From Agrococcus terreus (GTDB lineage: Bacteria; Actinomycetota; Actinomycetes; Actinomycetales; Microbacteriaceae): a stretch of DNA of 64,000 nucleotides. Location: contig NZ_BMLM01000001.1 of assembly GCF_014645235.1 (NCBI RefSeq), positions 1,550,001 to 1,614,000 on the forward strand, given 5' to 3'. How positions within the stretch are numbered: the stretch's first letter is position 1; every line of letters starts with the position of its first letter. A model generated the notes under the pieces. That model did not search any database. It had not been told where the DNA came from and saw only the letters and a program-made list of their open reading frames with translations. A program made the position numbers and the translations under genes. Below are positions 18,101-28,500 of this stretch, one piece after another.

Positions 18101-18216
18101 CGGACCGCTCCGCGGCCGGATGCGGTGCGGTCGGATGCGGTGCCGGCCGCAGGGCCTCCGGGCGCGGCGCGGAGCGGGCGACGGTCGTCGCCTGCGCTGG
18201 CGGTGCTCGCGGCCAT
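18097..18216 (-). CDS. Possible 39-residue leader peptide ahead of the S26-like gene
   Basis: An ATG at 18216 opens a 39-codon frame ending in an ATGA overlap with the S26-like gene, and a run of five G lies 6 bases upstream of the ATG as a weak ribosome site. The product is rich in Ala, Gly, Arg and Ser with no membrane segment and resembles no family I know. The coupling argues for translation; the composition could equally be chance in GC-rich DNA. It could also simply be untranslated leader. The rest of 18217-18356 holds only promoter-type sequence (TAGCGT on the minus strand). Confidence 0.3.
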   Translation of the reverse strand: MAASTASAGDDRRPLRAAPGGPAAGTASDRTASGRGAVR

Positions 18217-18356
18217 TCGGTGCCCCCTGTGCGGCTGCTGGTGCTGCTTGGTCGGGACGCTACGCCGGGGCGCTCAGCGCGGGGCGCGCGGCGTGCACAG
18301 CGCTCGCTTGAGGTTCGCTCAGCGCCACCTCGCGGCCCGGCTGGCAGAGTGGGGCC

Positions 18357-18974
18357 ATGCCCCTCGTCGCGCTCACCGGCGGCATCGCCTCCGGCAAGTC
18401 CACGATCGCCCGACGCCTCGCCGAGCACGGCGCGCTCGTCGTCGACGCCGACGCGGTCGTCCGCGAGCTGCAGCAGCCCGGCGGGGCCGTGCTCGCGGCC
18501 ATCGCGGAGCGCTTCGGCGACGGGATGCTGCTGCCGGACGGGCACCTCGACCGCGCGGCGCTCGGCGCCCGCATCTTCGCCGATCCTGCCGACCGTCGGG
18601 CGCTCAACGCCATCGTGCACCCGGCGGTGCAGGCCGAGAGCGCGCGCCGCTTCCGGGAGGCGCTCGAGGCGGACCCCGCGCGCATCGTCGTGTACGACGT
18701 GCCGCTGCTCGTCGAGGCGAGGCCGGACGACCCGTGGGACCTCGTGGTCGTCGCGCACGCGCCCGCCGAGGTGCGCGTGGCGCGGCTCGTCGAGCACCGC
18801 GGGATGGACGAGGCGGCGGCCCGCGAGCGGGTCGGCGCTCAGGCGAGCGACGCCCAGCGGCTCGCGATCGCCGACGTCGTCGTCGCCACCGACGGCACGC
18901 TCGAGGAGACGCTCGCGCAGGCGGACGCCCTGTGGGAGCGGCTCTCCAGCGACCCTGTGGGCGGCCGCTCCTAG
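18357..18974 (+). CDS. coaE: Dephospho-CoA kinase
   Basis: The 205-residue cytoplasmic enzyme phosphorylates dephospho-CoA in the last step of coenzyme A synthesis. It has the P-loop LTGGIASGKSTIARRL at residues 5-20, the CoA-binding segment VVDADAVVRELQQPGG, LNAIVHPAVQAE, YDVPLLVEA and the lid region VEHRGMDEAAARERVGAQ. Length fits the single-domain form (about 200 residues), without the C-terminal UPF0157 extension present in mycobacteria. CAGAGT lies 6 bases before the ATG, a weak leaderless-type box. It is followed at once by uvrB, whose -10 box overlaps the coaE stop codon. Confidence 0.95.
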   Translation: MPLVALTGGIASGKSTIARRLAEHGALVVDADAVVRELQQPGGAVLAAIAERFGDGMLLPDGHLDRAALGARIFADPADRRALNAIVHPAVQAESARRFREALEADPARIVVYDVPLLVEARPDDPWDLVVVAHAPAEVRVARLVEHRGMDEAAARERVGAQASDAQRLAIADVVVATDGTLEETLAQADALWERLSSDPVGGRS

Positions 18975-18977
18975 GCT
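18972..18977 (+). promoter_or_regulatory. -10 box of uvrB overlapping the coaE stop codon
   Basis: TAGGCT contains the coaE stop codon TAG as its first three bases and ends 6 bases before the uvrB ATG. uvrB therefore has its own leaderless promoter embedded in the end of coaE. Confidence 0.6.
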
Positions 18978-18983
18978 GGGGGC

Positions 18984-21035
<2,052 letters not shown>

Positions 21036-21045
21036 GGACGTCCGG

Positions 21046-21810
21046 CTAGGCCGCCGCCCGCCGGTACAGCACCTCGGGCCGGCCGCGCGCGCCGAACCGG
21101 TGCGTCGCGGTCACGGCGCCCGAGCGCACGAGATGGTCGAGGTAGCGCCGCACCGTGGCGCGCGAGGCACCGACGGCGTCGGCGACGGCGCTCGCGCCGA
21201 GCGGCGTCGTCGGGTCGAGCGCCGCGAGCACCGCCGCGAGCGTCGAGGCGGCGATGCCCTTCGGGAGCTGCGCGGTCGCGGCGTCGGCTGCACGGGGCAC
21301 GACGGGCTGCACGCCGGTGTCGCCGCCGCCCACGAGCCGGTCGATCTCGGCCTGCGCGAGCGCGACCGCGCGCTCCTCGGGGCGGTCGACGCGGCGGGCC
21401 CGGTAGTCGACGAGCCGCCGCTCGAGCGCCTCGCGCGAGAACGGCTTCGCGAGGTACCCCACGACGTGGGCGGCCGCGGCCTGCCGGATCGTCCGCACGT
21501 CGCGGCTCGAGCTCACGACGAGCACGTCGACCGCCCAGCCGCGCGACGAGCGCAGCCGGTGCAGCACCTCGACGCCGCTGATGTCGGGCAGGTGCACGTC
21601 GAGCAGCACGAGGTCGACGCCGCCGAGCGCCGCGAGCTCGGCGGCCGCCGCGCCCGTGCGGGCGGTGCCGACCACCTCGAAGCCCTCGAGGCCCGCGACG
21701 GCCGCGGTGTGGAGGCGCACGACCGCCGGGTCGTCGTCGACGACGAGGGTGCGGATCGCGCGCGACGGCCGCGCGGGCACCGCAGGCTCCGCGTGGCTCG
21801 CGGGGCTCAC
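21046..21810 (-). CDS. CitB/DcuR-type response regulator
   Basis: The 254-residue protein has a receiver domain at residues 19-140 (Asp25-27 acidic cluster, phospho-acceptor Asp71 in LVLLDVHLPDISG, Lys in GYLAKPFSREAL). A linker and a C-terminal helix-turn-helix at about 190-245 (ASTLAAVLAAL...SAVADAVGASRATVRRYLDHLV) follow, matching the CitB/DcuR family that controls uptake of di- and tricarboxylates. It is translationally coupled to the upstream kinase (ATGA) and divergent from tctCBA, so it very likely activates that transporter in response to its substrate. Confidence 0.9.
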   Translation of the reverse strand: MSPASHAEPAVPARPSRAIRTLVVDDDPAVVRLHTAAVAGLEGFEVVGTARTGAAAAELAALGGVDLVLLDVHLPDISGVEVLHRLRSSRGWAVDVLVVSSSRDVRTIRQAAAAHVVGYLAKPFSREALERRLVDYRARRVDRPEERAVALAQAEIDRLVGGGDTGVQPVVPRAADAATAQLPKGIAASTLAAVLAALDPTTPLGASAVADAVGASRATVRRYLDHLVRSGAVTATHRFGARGRPEVLYRRAAA

Positions 21811-23045
21811 CGCGGCACCGCCGCGAGCGGCAGCTCGACGAGCAGGCGGGCGCCGCCGTCGGGGGAGCGGCCCACGGTCGCCTCGCCACCGCGGTCGCGC
21901 ACGTGCCGGGCGACGATGCCGAGGCCCAGCCCGCGGCCCGCGCCCTTGCCGCTCACGCCCCGCTCGAAGACGCGCGCGACCTCCTCCGGCGCGATCCCGG
22001 GGCCATCGTCGTCGACCTGCACGAGCAGCGCGTCGGCGTCGGCCGCGACGAGCAGCCGCACGCGGGCGCCGGGGCGCGACTCGATGGCGTTCCGCACGAG
22101 GTTCGCGACCACCTCGAGGTCGGCGTCGACGAGCGCGCCAGCCGGCACCGAGGATCCCGGATCGACCTCCAGCGCGCCGCCCGCGCTCGTCGCGGCCGCC
22201 GCGAGCCCCTCCACGAGCGCGCGCAGCGCCGGGTCGTCGAGCGCCGCGTCGACGCCCTCGCCCACGGGCACGAGCCCGCCGATGTAGTCGAGCGCGGCGG
22301 TCGGCTCGCCCTCGGCCACGAGCCCGCGGATGGCGTGCAGCCGGGTGTGGAACTCGTGCGCCTGGTCGCGCAGCGCGTCGGCCACGCGCCGCTGCGCCTC
22401 GAGCTCGCGCACGTCATCCTCGAGCCGACGGATCCGACGCGCGACTACCGCGCCGACGGCCGCGCTCAGGGCGACGCCGACCACGAGCGCACCCGCGACC
22501 CAGGGGGTGAGCGAGCCGGTGGCCTCGGCCGTCGACGCGGCGAGGCGGTGCTCGGCGATGCCGACGGAGGCGACCCCCACGACGGCGCCGTCGCGCACGA
22601 TCGGCACCTTCGCGCGCAGCGTCGGGCCCAGGGTTCCCTCCTCGACGCCGACGAAGACCTCGCCGCGCAGGACGGCGGCCGCGTCGGTCGACAGGGCGCG
22701 GCCGCGCTCCGCGGGCGTCGGATGGGCGAGGCGCACCCCGTCGGCGTCGGCGATCACGACGTAGTCGACGCCGCCGGATTCGCCCAGCAGGTCGGCGAGC
22801 GGCTGCAGCTCGGCCATCGCGGCCTCGCGGGGGCCGACGACCGCCGCCTGCACCTGCTCGAGCGAGGCGAGGCTGCGGGCGACGTCGAGCACGCGCGCCT
22901 CCGTCGCGGCGCGCACGGCCCGCTCCTGCACCGCGACCGCCACCGCGGTCGTCGCGCCCACGCACGCCAGCACGATGAGGCACTGGGCGACGAGCAGCCG
23001 CCAGAGCCGCGACGGGACGCCGACGCCGGCCGCGGATCCCGGCAT
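21807..23045 (-). CDS. CitA/DcuS-type sensor histidine kinase
   Basis: The 412-residue protein has an N-terminal membrane segment (residues about 12-35), an extracytoplasmic Cache/PAS-type sensor domain (about 40-165, with the conserved VGVASVGI strand) and a second membrane segment (175-197). The kinase core starts with the atypical H-box QAHEFHTRLHAIRGLVAEG of the DcuS/CitA family, followed by the ATPase motifs NLVRNAIES, DDGPGIAPEEVARVFERGVSGK and GLGLGIVARHV. The second cytoplasmic PAS found in DcuS is absent. The sensor domain probably binds a carboxylate directly. GGAGG lies 6 bases before the ATG. Confidence 0.92.
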   Translation of the reverse strand: MPGSAAGVGVPSRLWRLLVAQCLIVLACVGATTAVAVAVQERAVRAATEARVLDVARSLASLEQVQAAVVGPREAAMAELQPLADLLGESGGVDYVVIADADGVRLAHPTPAERGRALSTDAAAVLRGEVFVGVEEGTLGPTLRAKVPIVRDGAVVGVASVGIAEHRLAASTAEATGSLTPWVAGALVVGVALSAAVGAVVARRIRRLEDDVRELEAQRRVADALRDQAHEFHTRLHAIRGLVAEGEPTAALDYIGGLVPVGEGVDAALDDPALRALVEGLAAAATSAGGALEVDPGSSVPAGALVDADLEVVANLVRNAIESRPGARVRLLVAADADALLVQVDDDGPGIAPEEVARVFERGVSGKGAGRGLGLGIVARHVRDRGGEATVGRSPDGGARLLVELPLAAVPR

Positions 23046-23059
23046 CGTCCACCTCCGTA

Positions 23060-23071
23060 CGCATCAATGCG
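23060..23071. promoter_or_regulatory. Inverted repeat in the citAB-like/tctC intergenic region
   Basis: CGCAT-CA-ATGCG is a 12-bp palindrome in the 112-base divergent region between the sensor kinase and tctC. It is a candidate binding site for the adjacent CitB-type regulator. The length is short enough that chance is possible. Confidence 0.35.
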
Positions 23072-23157
23072 CGCAACTCCGGACCGGCTCGGGCCCCAGG
23101 GCGCGCTCCTGCGAGCCTACTTCGCATCCGACGGACGACGAGGTCGAGGAGGACCGG

Positions 23158-24138
23158 ATGCGGCTGAGCGCACAGGGTGCGATCGTGGGTGGGCTCGCGA
23201 GCGTCCTCCTGCTGGTCGCGGCGACGCACGCGAGCGCGAGCGGCGGCGAGGCCACGCCGCGCACGCGGCTGACGATGGTGGCCCCGGCGGCTCCCGGCGG
23301 CGGCTGGGACGGCTTCGCCCGCGAGGCGCAGCAGGTGCTCCGCACCGACGGCACCGTCGCGGCGCCGCAGGTCGTCAACGTGCCCGGCGCCTCCGGCACG
23401 ATCGGGCTCGGCCAGGTCGCCCAGATGGGCGACCGCCACGACCTCATGCTCGTCACGGGCGGCGTCATGGTCGGCGGCATCGTCGTCAACGGCTCGAGCG
23501 TCGGCTTCGACGACGTCACGCCCATCGCCCGCCTCGCCGACGACTACAACGTGCTCGTCGTGCCGGGCGACTCGCCCCACGAGACGCTCGACGAATTCGT
23601 CGAGGCCCTCGCCGCCGACCCCGGCGGCACCGCGATCGCGGGCGGCTCGCTCGGCGGCATCGACCACCTGCTCGCCGGCATGCTCGCCGGAGAGAGCGGC
23701 GTCGACCCCGCGGACGTCAACTACCTCGCCTACCCGGGCGGCGGCGAGGTCGTCACCTCGATGCTGTCGCACACCGCCGAGGCGGGGCTCTCGGGCTACA
23801 ACGAGTTCCGCGACCAGATCGAGTCGGGCAACCTGCGGGCGCTCGCGCTCTCGGCGCCCGAGCCGGTCGAGGGGATCGACGTGCCGACGTTCGTCGAGCA
23901 GGGCGTCGACGTGTCGATGGCGAACTGGCGCGGCCTCGTCGCCCCGCCCGGCATCTCGCCGGAGGTCGAGGCGGAGCTGCAGGCGATCGTGCGCGAGCTG
24001 CACGCGAGCGAGGGATGGCGCGAGGTGCTCGCGCGCAACGACTGGGAGGACAGCCTCATGATGGGCGAGGAGTTCGAGCGCTTCCTCGAGGACGAGACGG
24101 CGCGCACCGCGCAGGTCGTCGCGGAGCTCGGGCTGTGA
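23158..24138 (+). CDS. tctC: TctC substrate-binding protein (Bug family)
   Basis: The 326-residue exported protein starts with a signal peptide (residues 1-33, hydrophobic core GAIVGGLASVLLLVAATHASA) and no lipobox cysteine. The mature part begins with the Bug-family signature TMVAPAAPGGGWDGFAREAQQ and contains NVPGASGTIGLGQVA and GGSLGGIDHLLAGML. It would capture a tri- or dicarboxylate outside the membrane and deliver it to TctAB. The start was chosen at ATG 23158 for the GAGGAGG box 5 bases upstream. A secreted non-lipidated binding protein is unusual for a monoderm bacterium, so it may be retained by other means. First gene of tctCBA. Confidence 0.93.
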   Translation: MRLSAQGAIVGGLASVLLLVAATHASASGGEATPRTRLTMVAPAAPGGGWDGFAREAQQVLRTDGTVAAPQVVNVPGASGTIGLGQVAQMGDRHDLMLVTGGVMVGGIVVNGSSVGFDDVTPIARLADDYNVLVVPGDSPHETLDEFVEALAADPGGTAIAGGSLGGIDHLLAGMLAGESGVDPADVNYLAYPGGGEVVTSMLSHTAEAGLSGYNEFRDQIESGNLRALALSAPEPVEGIDVPTFVEQGVDVSMANWRGLVAPPGISPEVEAELQAIVRELHASEGWREVLARNDWEDSLMMGEEFERFLEDETARTAQVVAELGL

Positions 24139-24815
24139 CCGGCGGGACGACCGCCGCGCGCGAGCGGGCCGCGCAGCCGCAGGCGCCCCGGCCGCAGCAG
24201 GCGCGACGCTGGTCGACCGGCCGCGGCGAGCTGTGGGTCGCGGGCGGCGTGCTCGCCCTCGCCGGCGCCCTCGCGTCGGGCACCGCGACGATGGAGGTGC
24301 CCGACGGCGTCGCGGCGCCCGGGCCGCAGTTCTTCCCCTGGCTCGTCGTGGGGCTCCTCGCGGTCGTCGGCGTCGCCCTCGGCGCGCAGGTGCTGCTGCA
24401 GGCGCGGCGCGCGCACGCCGACGGCGGCGCGCCCGCCACGATGTCGAACGACCTGCTCGAGGACCTCGGCGCCATCGACGGCACGAGCGAGCTGCGCATC
24501 GTCTCGCCCGCCGATGCGGCGCCCGCGCCGGGGGAGGACCCGGAGGATGACGGGGCGCGCCTCGACGTGCGCACGATCGCCCTCACCGTCGCCGCCCTCG
24601 CCGGCTTCGCGCTCGCGCTCACCTGGCTCGGCTGGATCCTCTCCGCCGCGGCGCTCTTCTGGGCGCTCGCGCGCCTGTTCGGCAGCGGCCGGCCGCTGCT
24701 CGACGTCGGCGTCGCCGTCATCGTCGCATCCGTCATCCAGCTCGCCTTCGGCGCGGGCCTCGGCCTGCCGCTCCCGGCGGGCATCCTGGAAGGGGTCGTC
24801 CCGTGGACCAGCTGA
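24135..24815 (+). CDS. tctB: TctB small membrane subunit
   Basis: The 226-residue protein has four predicted membrane segments (residues about 35-53, 65-90, 155-172 and 178-215), as expected for TctB, the small subunit of the tripartite tricarboxylate transporter. The conserved region VPDGVAAPGPQFFPWLVVGLL follows segment one. An acidic loop of about 60 residues separates segments two and three. The GTG start overlaps the tctC stop (GTGA). The 3' end overlaps tctA by 13 bases. Confidence 0.88.
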   Translation: MTGGTTAARERAAQPQAPRPQQARRWSTGRGELWVAGGVLALAGALASGTATMEVPDGVAAPGPQFFPWLVVGLLAVVGVALGAQVLLQARRAHADGGAPATMSNDLLEDLGAIDGTSELRIVSPADAAPAPGEDPEDDGARLDVRTIALTVAALAGFALALTWLGWILSAAALFWALARLFGSGRPLLDVGVAVIVASVIQLAFGAGLGLPLPAGILEGVVPWTS

Positions 24816-26335
24816 CGCACCTGCTCGAGGGCTTCTCGGTCGCCCTCACGCCGAGCAACCTGCTCTTCCTCGTCATCGGCGCCGTGCTCGGCACCGCCGT
24901 CGGCGTGCTGCCGGGCCTGGGCTCCGCGATGGCGGTGGCGCTGCTGCTGCCCGTCACGTTCAGCCTCGACCCCACGGGCGCGTTCATCATGTTCGCGAGC
25001 ATCTACTTCGGCGGGCTGTTCGGCGACTCGACCGCCGGCATCCTGCTCAACACGCCCGGCAACTCCTCGGCCATCGCGACGACCTTCGAGGGGCATCGGA
25101 TGGCCAAGGACGGCCGGGCTGCGAAGGCGCTCGGCACCTCGGCGATCGGCGCCTTCCTCGGCGGCACGATCGCGTGCGTGCTCGTCGTCTTCTTCTCGCC
25201 GGCCATCGTGCGGCTCGCGACGGTCATGGGCCCGGCGGAGTACTTCGCCCTCACCGTGTTCGCGTTCGTCGCGATCGCGGCGGTCGTCGCCGACTCCATC
25301 GTGCGCGGCCTCGTGTCGCTCGGCCTCGGCTTCGCGGTCGGGATGGTCGGCATCGACGCGATGTCGGGCGCCGAGCGCTTCACGGGCGGCACGCCGGTGC
25401 TCTTCGACGGCATCTCGATCATCGTCGTCACCGTGGGCCTGCTCGCGATCGGCGAGGTGCTGCACGTCGCGGGCCGCATCCGCACGGCGGGCGGCAACGG
25501 GCCGTTCCTCAGCCCGAAGGGCTCGCCGCTGCTGAACCGCCGCGAGTGGCGGCAGGCGCTCCCGGCGTTCCTGCGCGGCACCGCGTTCGGCGTCCCCTTC
25601 GGCGCGATCCCCGTGGGCGGCTCCGAGGTGCCGACGTTCCTCGCCTACGGCACCGAGAAGCGCCTCGCGCGCCGCCGCGGGGACGCCGACTTCGGCACCC
25701 GCGGCGCGATCCAGGGCGTCGCGGCGCCGGAGGCCGCCGGCAACGCGACCGCGGGCTCCGCGATGGGCGCGCTGCTCGCGCTCGGCCTGCCGACCTCCGC
25801 GACCGCCGCGATGATGATCGCCGCCTTCCAGCAGTACGGCATGCAGCCCGGGCCGCTGCTGTTCGAGCGCTCGGGCGACCTCGTGTGGCCGCTGCTCGCG
25901 AGCCTCTTCCTCGGCCTCGGCATCCTGCTCATCATCAACCTGCCGTTCGCGGCGCTGTGGGCGCGGCTGCTCGTCATCCCGCGCCACTACCTCTACGCGG
26001 GCATCGCGGTCGTGGCCATGCTCGGCGTCTACGCGATCTCGTCGCGCGTGCTCGACCTCTGGATGGCGCTCGCGATCGGCGTCGTCGGCGTCATCATGCG
26101 GCACTTCTCGCTGCCGATCGCGCCGGTGCTCATCGCCGCGATCCTCGGCCCGATGGCCGAGACGCAGCTGCGCCGCGCGCTCGCCGTCTCGGAGGGCGAC
26201 CCGACGGCGCTCGTCGCCTCGCCGTTCACGATCGTGCTCTACCTGCTGCTCGCGGCGACCGTCGCGGTGAGCGTCGTGCAGCACCTGCGCCACGCCCGCG
26301 CCGAGCGGGCGACGAAGGCGCGGGTGCCGGCCTGA
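24803..26335 (+). CDS. tctA: TctA large membrane subunit
   Basis: The 510-residue protein has about 11-12 membrane segments and the family signature [20 protein letters not shown] near residue 35, plus [19 protein letters not shown] and the second-half repeat [24 protein letters not shown]. It is the translocating subunit of the tripartite tricarboxylate transporter, driven by an ion gradient and supplied by TctC. The GTG start has a GGAAGGGG site about 8 bases upstream, inside tctB. It ends 51 bases before the stop of the convergent GntR-type gene. The substrate (citrate, tartrate, glutarate or other) cannot be decided from sequence. Confidence 0.95.
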   Translation: MDQLTHLLEGFSVALTPSNLLFLVIGAVLGTAVGVLPGLGSAMAVALLLPVTFSLDPTGAFIMFASIYFGGLFGDSTAGILLNTPGNSSAIATTFEGHRMAKDGRAAKALGTSAIGAFLGGTIACVLVVFFSPAIVRLATVMGPAEYFALTVFAFVAIAAVVADSIVRGLVSLGLGFAVGMVGIDAMSGAERFTGGTPVLFDGISIIVVTVGLLAIGEVLHVAGRIRTAGGNGPFLSPKGSPLLNRREWRQALPAFLRGTAFGVPFGAIPVGGSEVPTFLAYGTEKRLARRRGDADFGTRGAIQGVAAPEAAGNATAGSAMGALLALGLPTSATAAMMIAAFQQYGMQPGPLLFERSGDLVWPLLASLFLGLGILLIINLPFAALWARLLVIPRHYLYAGIAVVAMLGVYAISSRVLDLWMALAIGVVGVIMRHFSLPIAPVLIAAILGPMAETQLRRALAVSEGDPTALVASPFTIVLYLLLAATVAVSVVQHLRHARAERATKARVPA

Positions 26336-26386
26336 TCCGGCGCCCGCGACCGGCGCAGGCGGACGAGGCGCCGGCCCTCGCGGGCC

Positions 26387-27022
26387 TCAGGCCCTGCCGA
26401 GCCGCGCGTAGGCGCCCAGGATGCGCCGCTCCGACTCGGTGAGGTAGCGCTCGAGCTCGGCGGCGGCGGCCTCCGGGCCCTCGTCGACGAGTGCGTCGAG
26501 CACGGCGCGGTTGCGGGTGACGAACGGCCGGTGGAGCGACTCGAAGTCGGCGATCGCGAGGAACGCGAGCCGCAGCTCGGCCGAGAGCTGCTCGTGGGCG
26601 CGCTCGAGGCGCGGGCTGTCGGAGAGCGAGACGAGCGCGCGGTGGAAGGCCATGTTCGCCGTGCCGACCGTCGCCCAGTCGCCCTGCTCGACCGCTGCCT
26701 CGGCGCGCTCGACCTCCTGGCGCATGGCGGCGACGCCCGGGTGCAGCGGCGAGGCGTCGCGGAGCACGCCGCACTCGATCTGGCGGCGCGCCCGATAGAT
26801 GTCGACGACGTCGGCGGTGGTGGGGGAGGCGACCGAGACGCCGCGGTTGGGCACGTGCTCGACGAGCCCGTGCTGCGCGAGCGCCCGGAACGCCTCGCGG
26901 AGCGTGTTGCGGGAGACGTCGAGGCGCGCCGCGAGCGCCGCCTCCGACAGCCGCTCGCCGGGCGCGAACTCGCCCGCGATGATCCGGCGGCGGAGGTCAC
27001 CGGCGAGGCTCGTGTCGCTCAT
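26387..27022 (-). CDS. GntR-family regulator, FadR/FCD type
   Basis: The 211-residue protein has a GntR winged helix at residues 5-70 (LRRRIIAGEFAPGERLSEAALAARL, then SRNTLREAFRALAQHGLVEHV) and a helical FCD ligand-binding domain at 80-205 with metal-site-type residues (Asp, His in AFHRALVSLSDSPRL). Such repressors bind organic acids. It is divergent from the 5-oxoproline operon and probably represses it through the palindrome at 27096-27108. The start is ATG 27022; TACGAT lies 6 bases upstream, so the mRNA is probably leaderless. The position resembles kipR in the Bacillus ycsF-ycsG-ycsI-kipI-kipA-kipR cluster, but kipR is of the IclR family. Confidence 0.92.
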   Translation of the reverse strand: MSDTSLAGDLRRRIIAGEFAPGERLSEAALAARLDVSRNTLREAFRALAQHGLVEHVPNRGVSVASPTTADVVDIYRARRQIECGVLRDASPLHPGVAAMRQEVERAEAAVEQGDWATVGTANMAFHRALVSLSDSPRLERAHEQLSAELRLAFLAIADFESLHRPFVTRNRAVLDALVDEGPEAAAAELERYLTESERRILGAYARLGRA

Positions 27023-27028
27023 GGCTCG

Positions 27029-27034
27029 ATCGTA
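27029..27034 (-). promoter_or_regulatory. -10 box of the GntR-type gene (leaderless)
   Basis: On the minus strand TACGAT is followed by CGAGCC and the ATG at 27022. Confidence 0.55.
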
Positions 27035-27095
27035 GGGGAGCGGCCCGGAGGATCGTCCGCGCATCCGCAACAGGATGGAAACACGCCGGACCCGC

Positions 27096-27108
27096 ATTGT
27101 TCAACAAT
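27096..27108. promoter_or_regulatory. Probable GntR operator, palindrome ATTGTTCAACAAT
   Basis: A perfect 13-base palindrome (ATTGTT-C-AACAAT) fits the FadR-subfamily operator pattern TNGTNNNACNA. It lies two bases before the -35 box of the operon promoter and is strikingly AT-rich in this DNA. The adjacent FCD-type regulator is the obvious ligand. Confidence 0.75.
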
Positions 27109-27110
27109 CG

Positions 27111-27139
27111 TTGCCACGGTGTCCTACGACGGCTAGGCT
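27111..27139 (+). promoter_or_regulatory. Promoter of the 5-oxoproline operon (TTGCCA-17-TAGGCT)
   Basis: The -35 box TTGCCA (27111-27116) and -10 box TAGGCT (27134-27139) have a 17-base spacer. The leader is about 48 bases. The operator palindrome abuts the -35 box. Confidence 0.75.
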
Positions 27140-27192
27140 CCCCTCCAGCGCACCCCGCGCGCCCGAGCCCACCGACGGAGATGGGAAGACAG

Positions 27193-28491
27193 ATGTCCGA
27201 CACGCAGCACACGGCGCAGCCGCAGCCGGCAGGCGAGCAGGAGCCGACGGGCGCCGACCGCGCCAAGGCCTTCGCGAAGAGCCGCCGGGGACCGATCCTC
27301 GGCGCCATCTTCCTCATGGCCACCTCGGCCATCGGCCCCGGCTTCATCACCCAGACCGCGACGTTCACCGCGCAGCTCGGCGCCGCGTTCGCCTTCGCGA
27401 TCCTCGTGTCGATCCTCATCGACCTCGCGGTGCAGATGAACATCTGGCGCATGATCACGGTCACCGGCAAGCGCGCCGGCGACCTCGCGAACAGCGCCCT
27501 CCGCGGCTCGGGCCACGTGCTCGCCGTGCTCATCATCATCGGCGGCCTCGCGTTCAACATCGGCAACATCGCCGGCGGCGGCCTGGGCCTCAACGCGATG
27601 CTCGGCATCGACGCGAAGATCGGCGGCCTCCTCACCGGCCTCCTCGCGATCGGCATCTTCCTGTTCAAGAAGGCCGGCCGCGTCGTCGACATCGTCGTGA
27701 TGGTGCTCGGCGTCGGCATGATCGCGATGACGATCTACGTCGCGATCGTCTCGAACCCGCCCGTCGGCGACGCCCTCCGGCAGACGTTCCTCCCCGACAC
27801 GCTGAACTTCGCGACCATCACCACGATCGTCGGCGGCACCGTCGGCGGCTACATCACGTACGCCGGCGCGCACCGCTACCTGGAGTCGGGCCTCACGGGC
27901 CCCGAGCACGTCAAGGACGTGCACCGCGCCTCCATGAACGGCATCCTCGTCACCGGCGTCATGCGCTACGTGCTGTTCCTCGCCATCCTCGGCGTCGTCG
28001 CCTCGGGCGTCGCGCTCGACCTCTCGAGCCAGGCCGCCAATCCCGCGGGCCAGGCCTTCGGCATCGTCCTCGGCGAGGCCGGCATCCGGATCTTCGGCTT
28101 CATCTTCTGGGCCGCCTCCATCACGTCGGTCATCGGCGCCGCCTACACCTCGGCGACGTTCATGTCGGTGTTCTCGAAGCGCCTCTCCGGCGGCTGGCCC
28201 CTGCAGCTCGCGACGGTCGCGTTCATCGTCGTCTCGCTCATCGTCTACCTGCTCATCGGCACGGCGCCGGCGGCGCTGCTCGTCTTCGTCGGCGGCTTCA
28301 ACGGCCTGATCCTGCCGATCGGCCTGACGATCTTCATGTACATCGGCTGGTTCCGGCAGCGCGACGTGCTGGGCGGCTACCGGTACCCCGTGTGGCTGCT
28401 CGTGCTCGGCACGCTCGCGACGGCGCTCACCTGGTACATGGGCTCGCAGTCCGTGGTCCCCATCTTCGCCTTCCTCGGCGTCGGCGCGTAG
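27193..28491 (+). CDS. NRAMP-fold transporter (YcsG type) lacking the metal motif
   Basis: The 432-residue membrane protein has 11 predicted membrane segments and aligns by eye with NRAMP-family proteins of the YcsG group ([20 protein letters not shown] in the first segment). The metal-binding Asp-Pro-Gly-Asn of segment one and the Met-Pro-His of segment six are not present, so transport of Mn or Fe is doubtful. It lies at the head of a pxp operon, as ycsG lies beside ycsF in Bacillus subtilis. Uptake of 5-oxoproline or a related compound is an inference. The start is ATG 27193, with GGAAG 5 bases upstream; an in-frame ATG at 27181 is possible. Confidence 0.85.
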   Translation: MSDTQHTAQPQPAGEQEPTGADRAKAFAKSRRGPILGAIFLMATSAIGPGFITQTATFTAQLGAAFAFAILVSILIDLAVQMNIWRMITVTGKRAGDLANSALRGSGHVLAVLIIIGGLAFNIGNIAGGGLGLNAMLGIDAKIGGLLTGLLAIGIFLFKKAGRVVDIVVMVLGVGMIAMTIYVAIVSNPPVGDALRQTFLPDTLNFATITTIVGGTVGGYITYAGAHRYLESGLTGPEHVKDVHRASMNGILVTGVMRYVLFLAILGVVASGVALDLSSQAANPAGQAFGIVLGEAGIRIFGFIFWAASITSVIGAAYTSATFMSVFSKRLSGGWPLQLATVAFIVVSLIVYLLIGTAPAALLVFVGGFNGLILPIGLTIFMYIGWFRQRDVLGGYRYPVWLLVLGTLATALTWYMGSQSVVPIFAFLGVGA

Positions 28492-28500
28492 GCGGCGGCC

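Noticed and set aside
26370-26400. GGGCC-TCA-GGCCC hairpin between tctA and the GntR gene
   Set aside because: It overlaps the GntR stop codon and has a three-base loop and short stem; too weak to call as a terminator.
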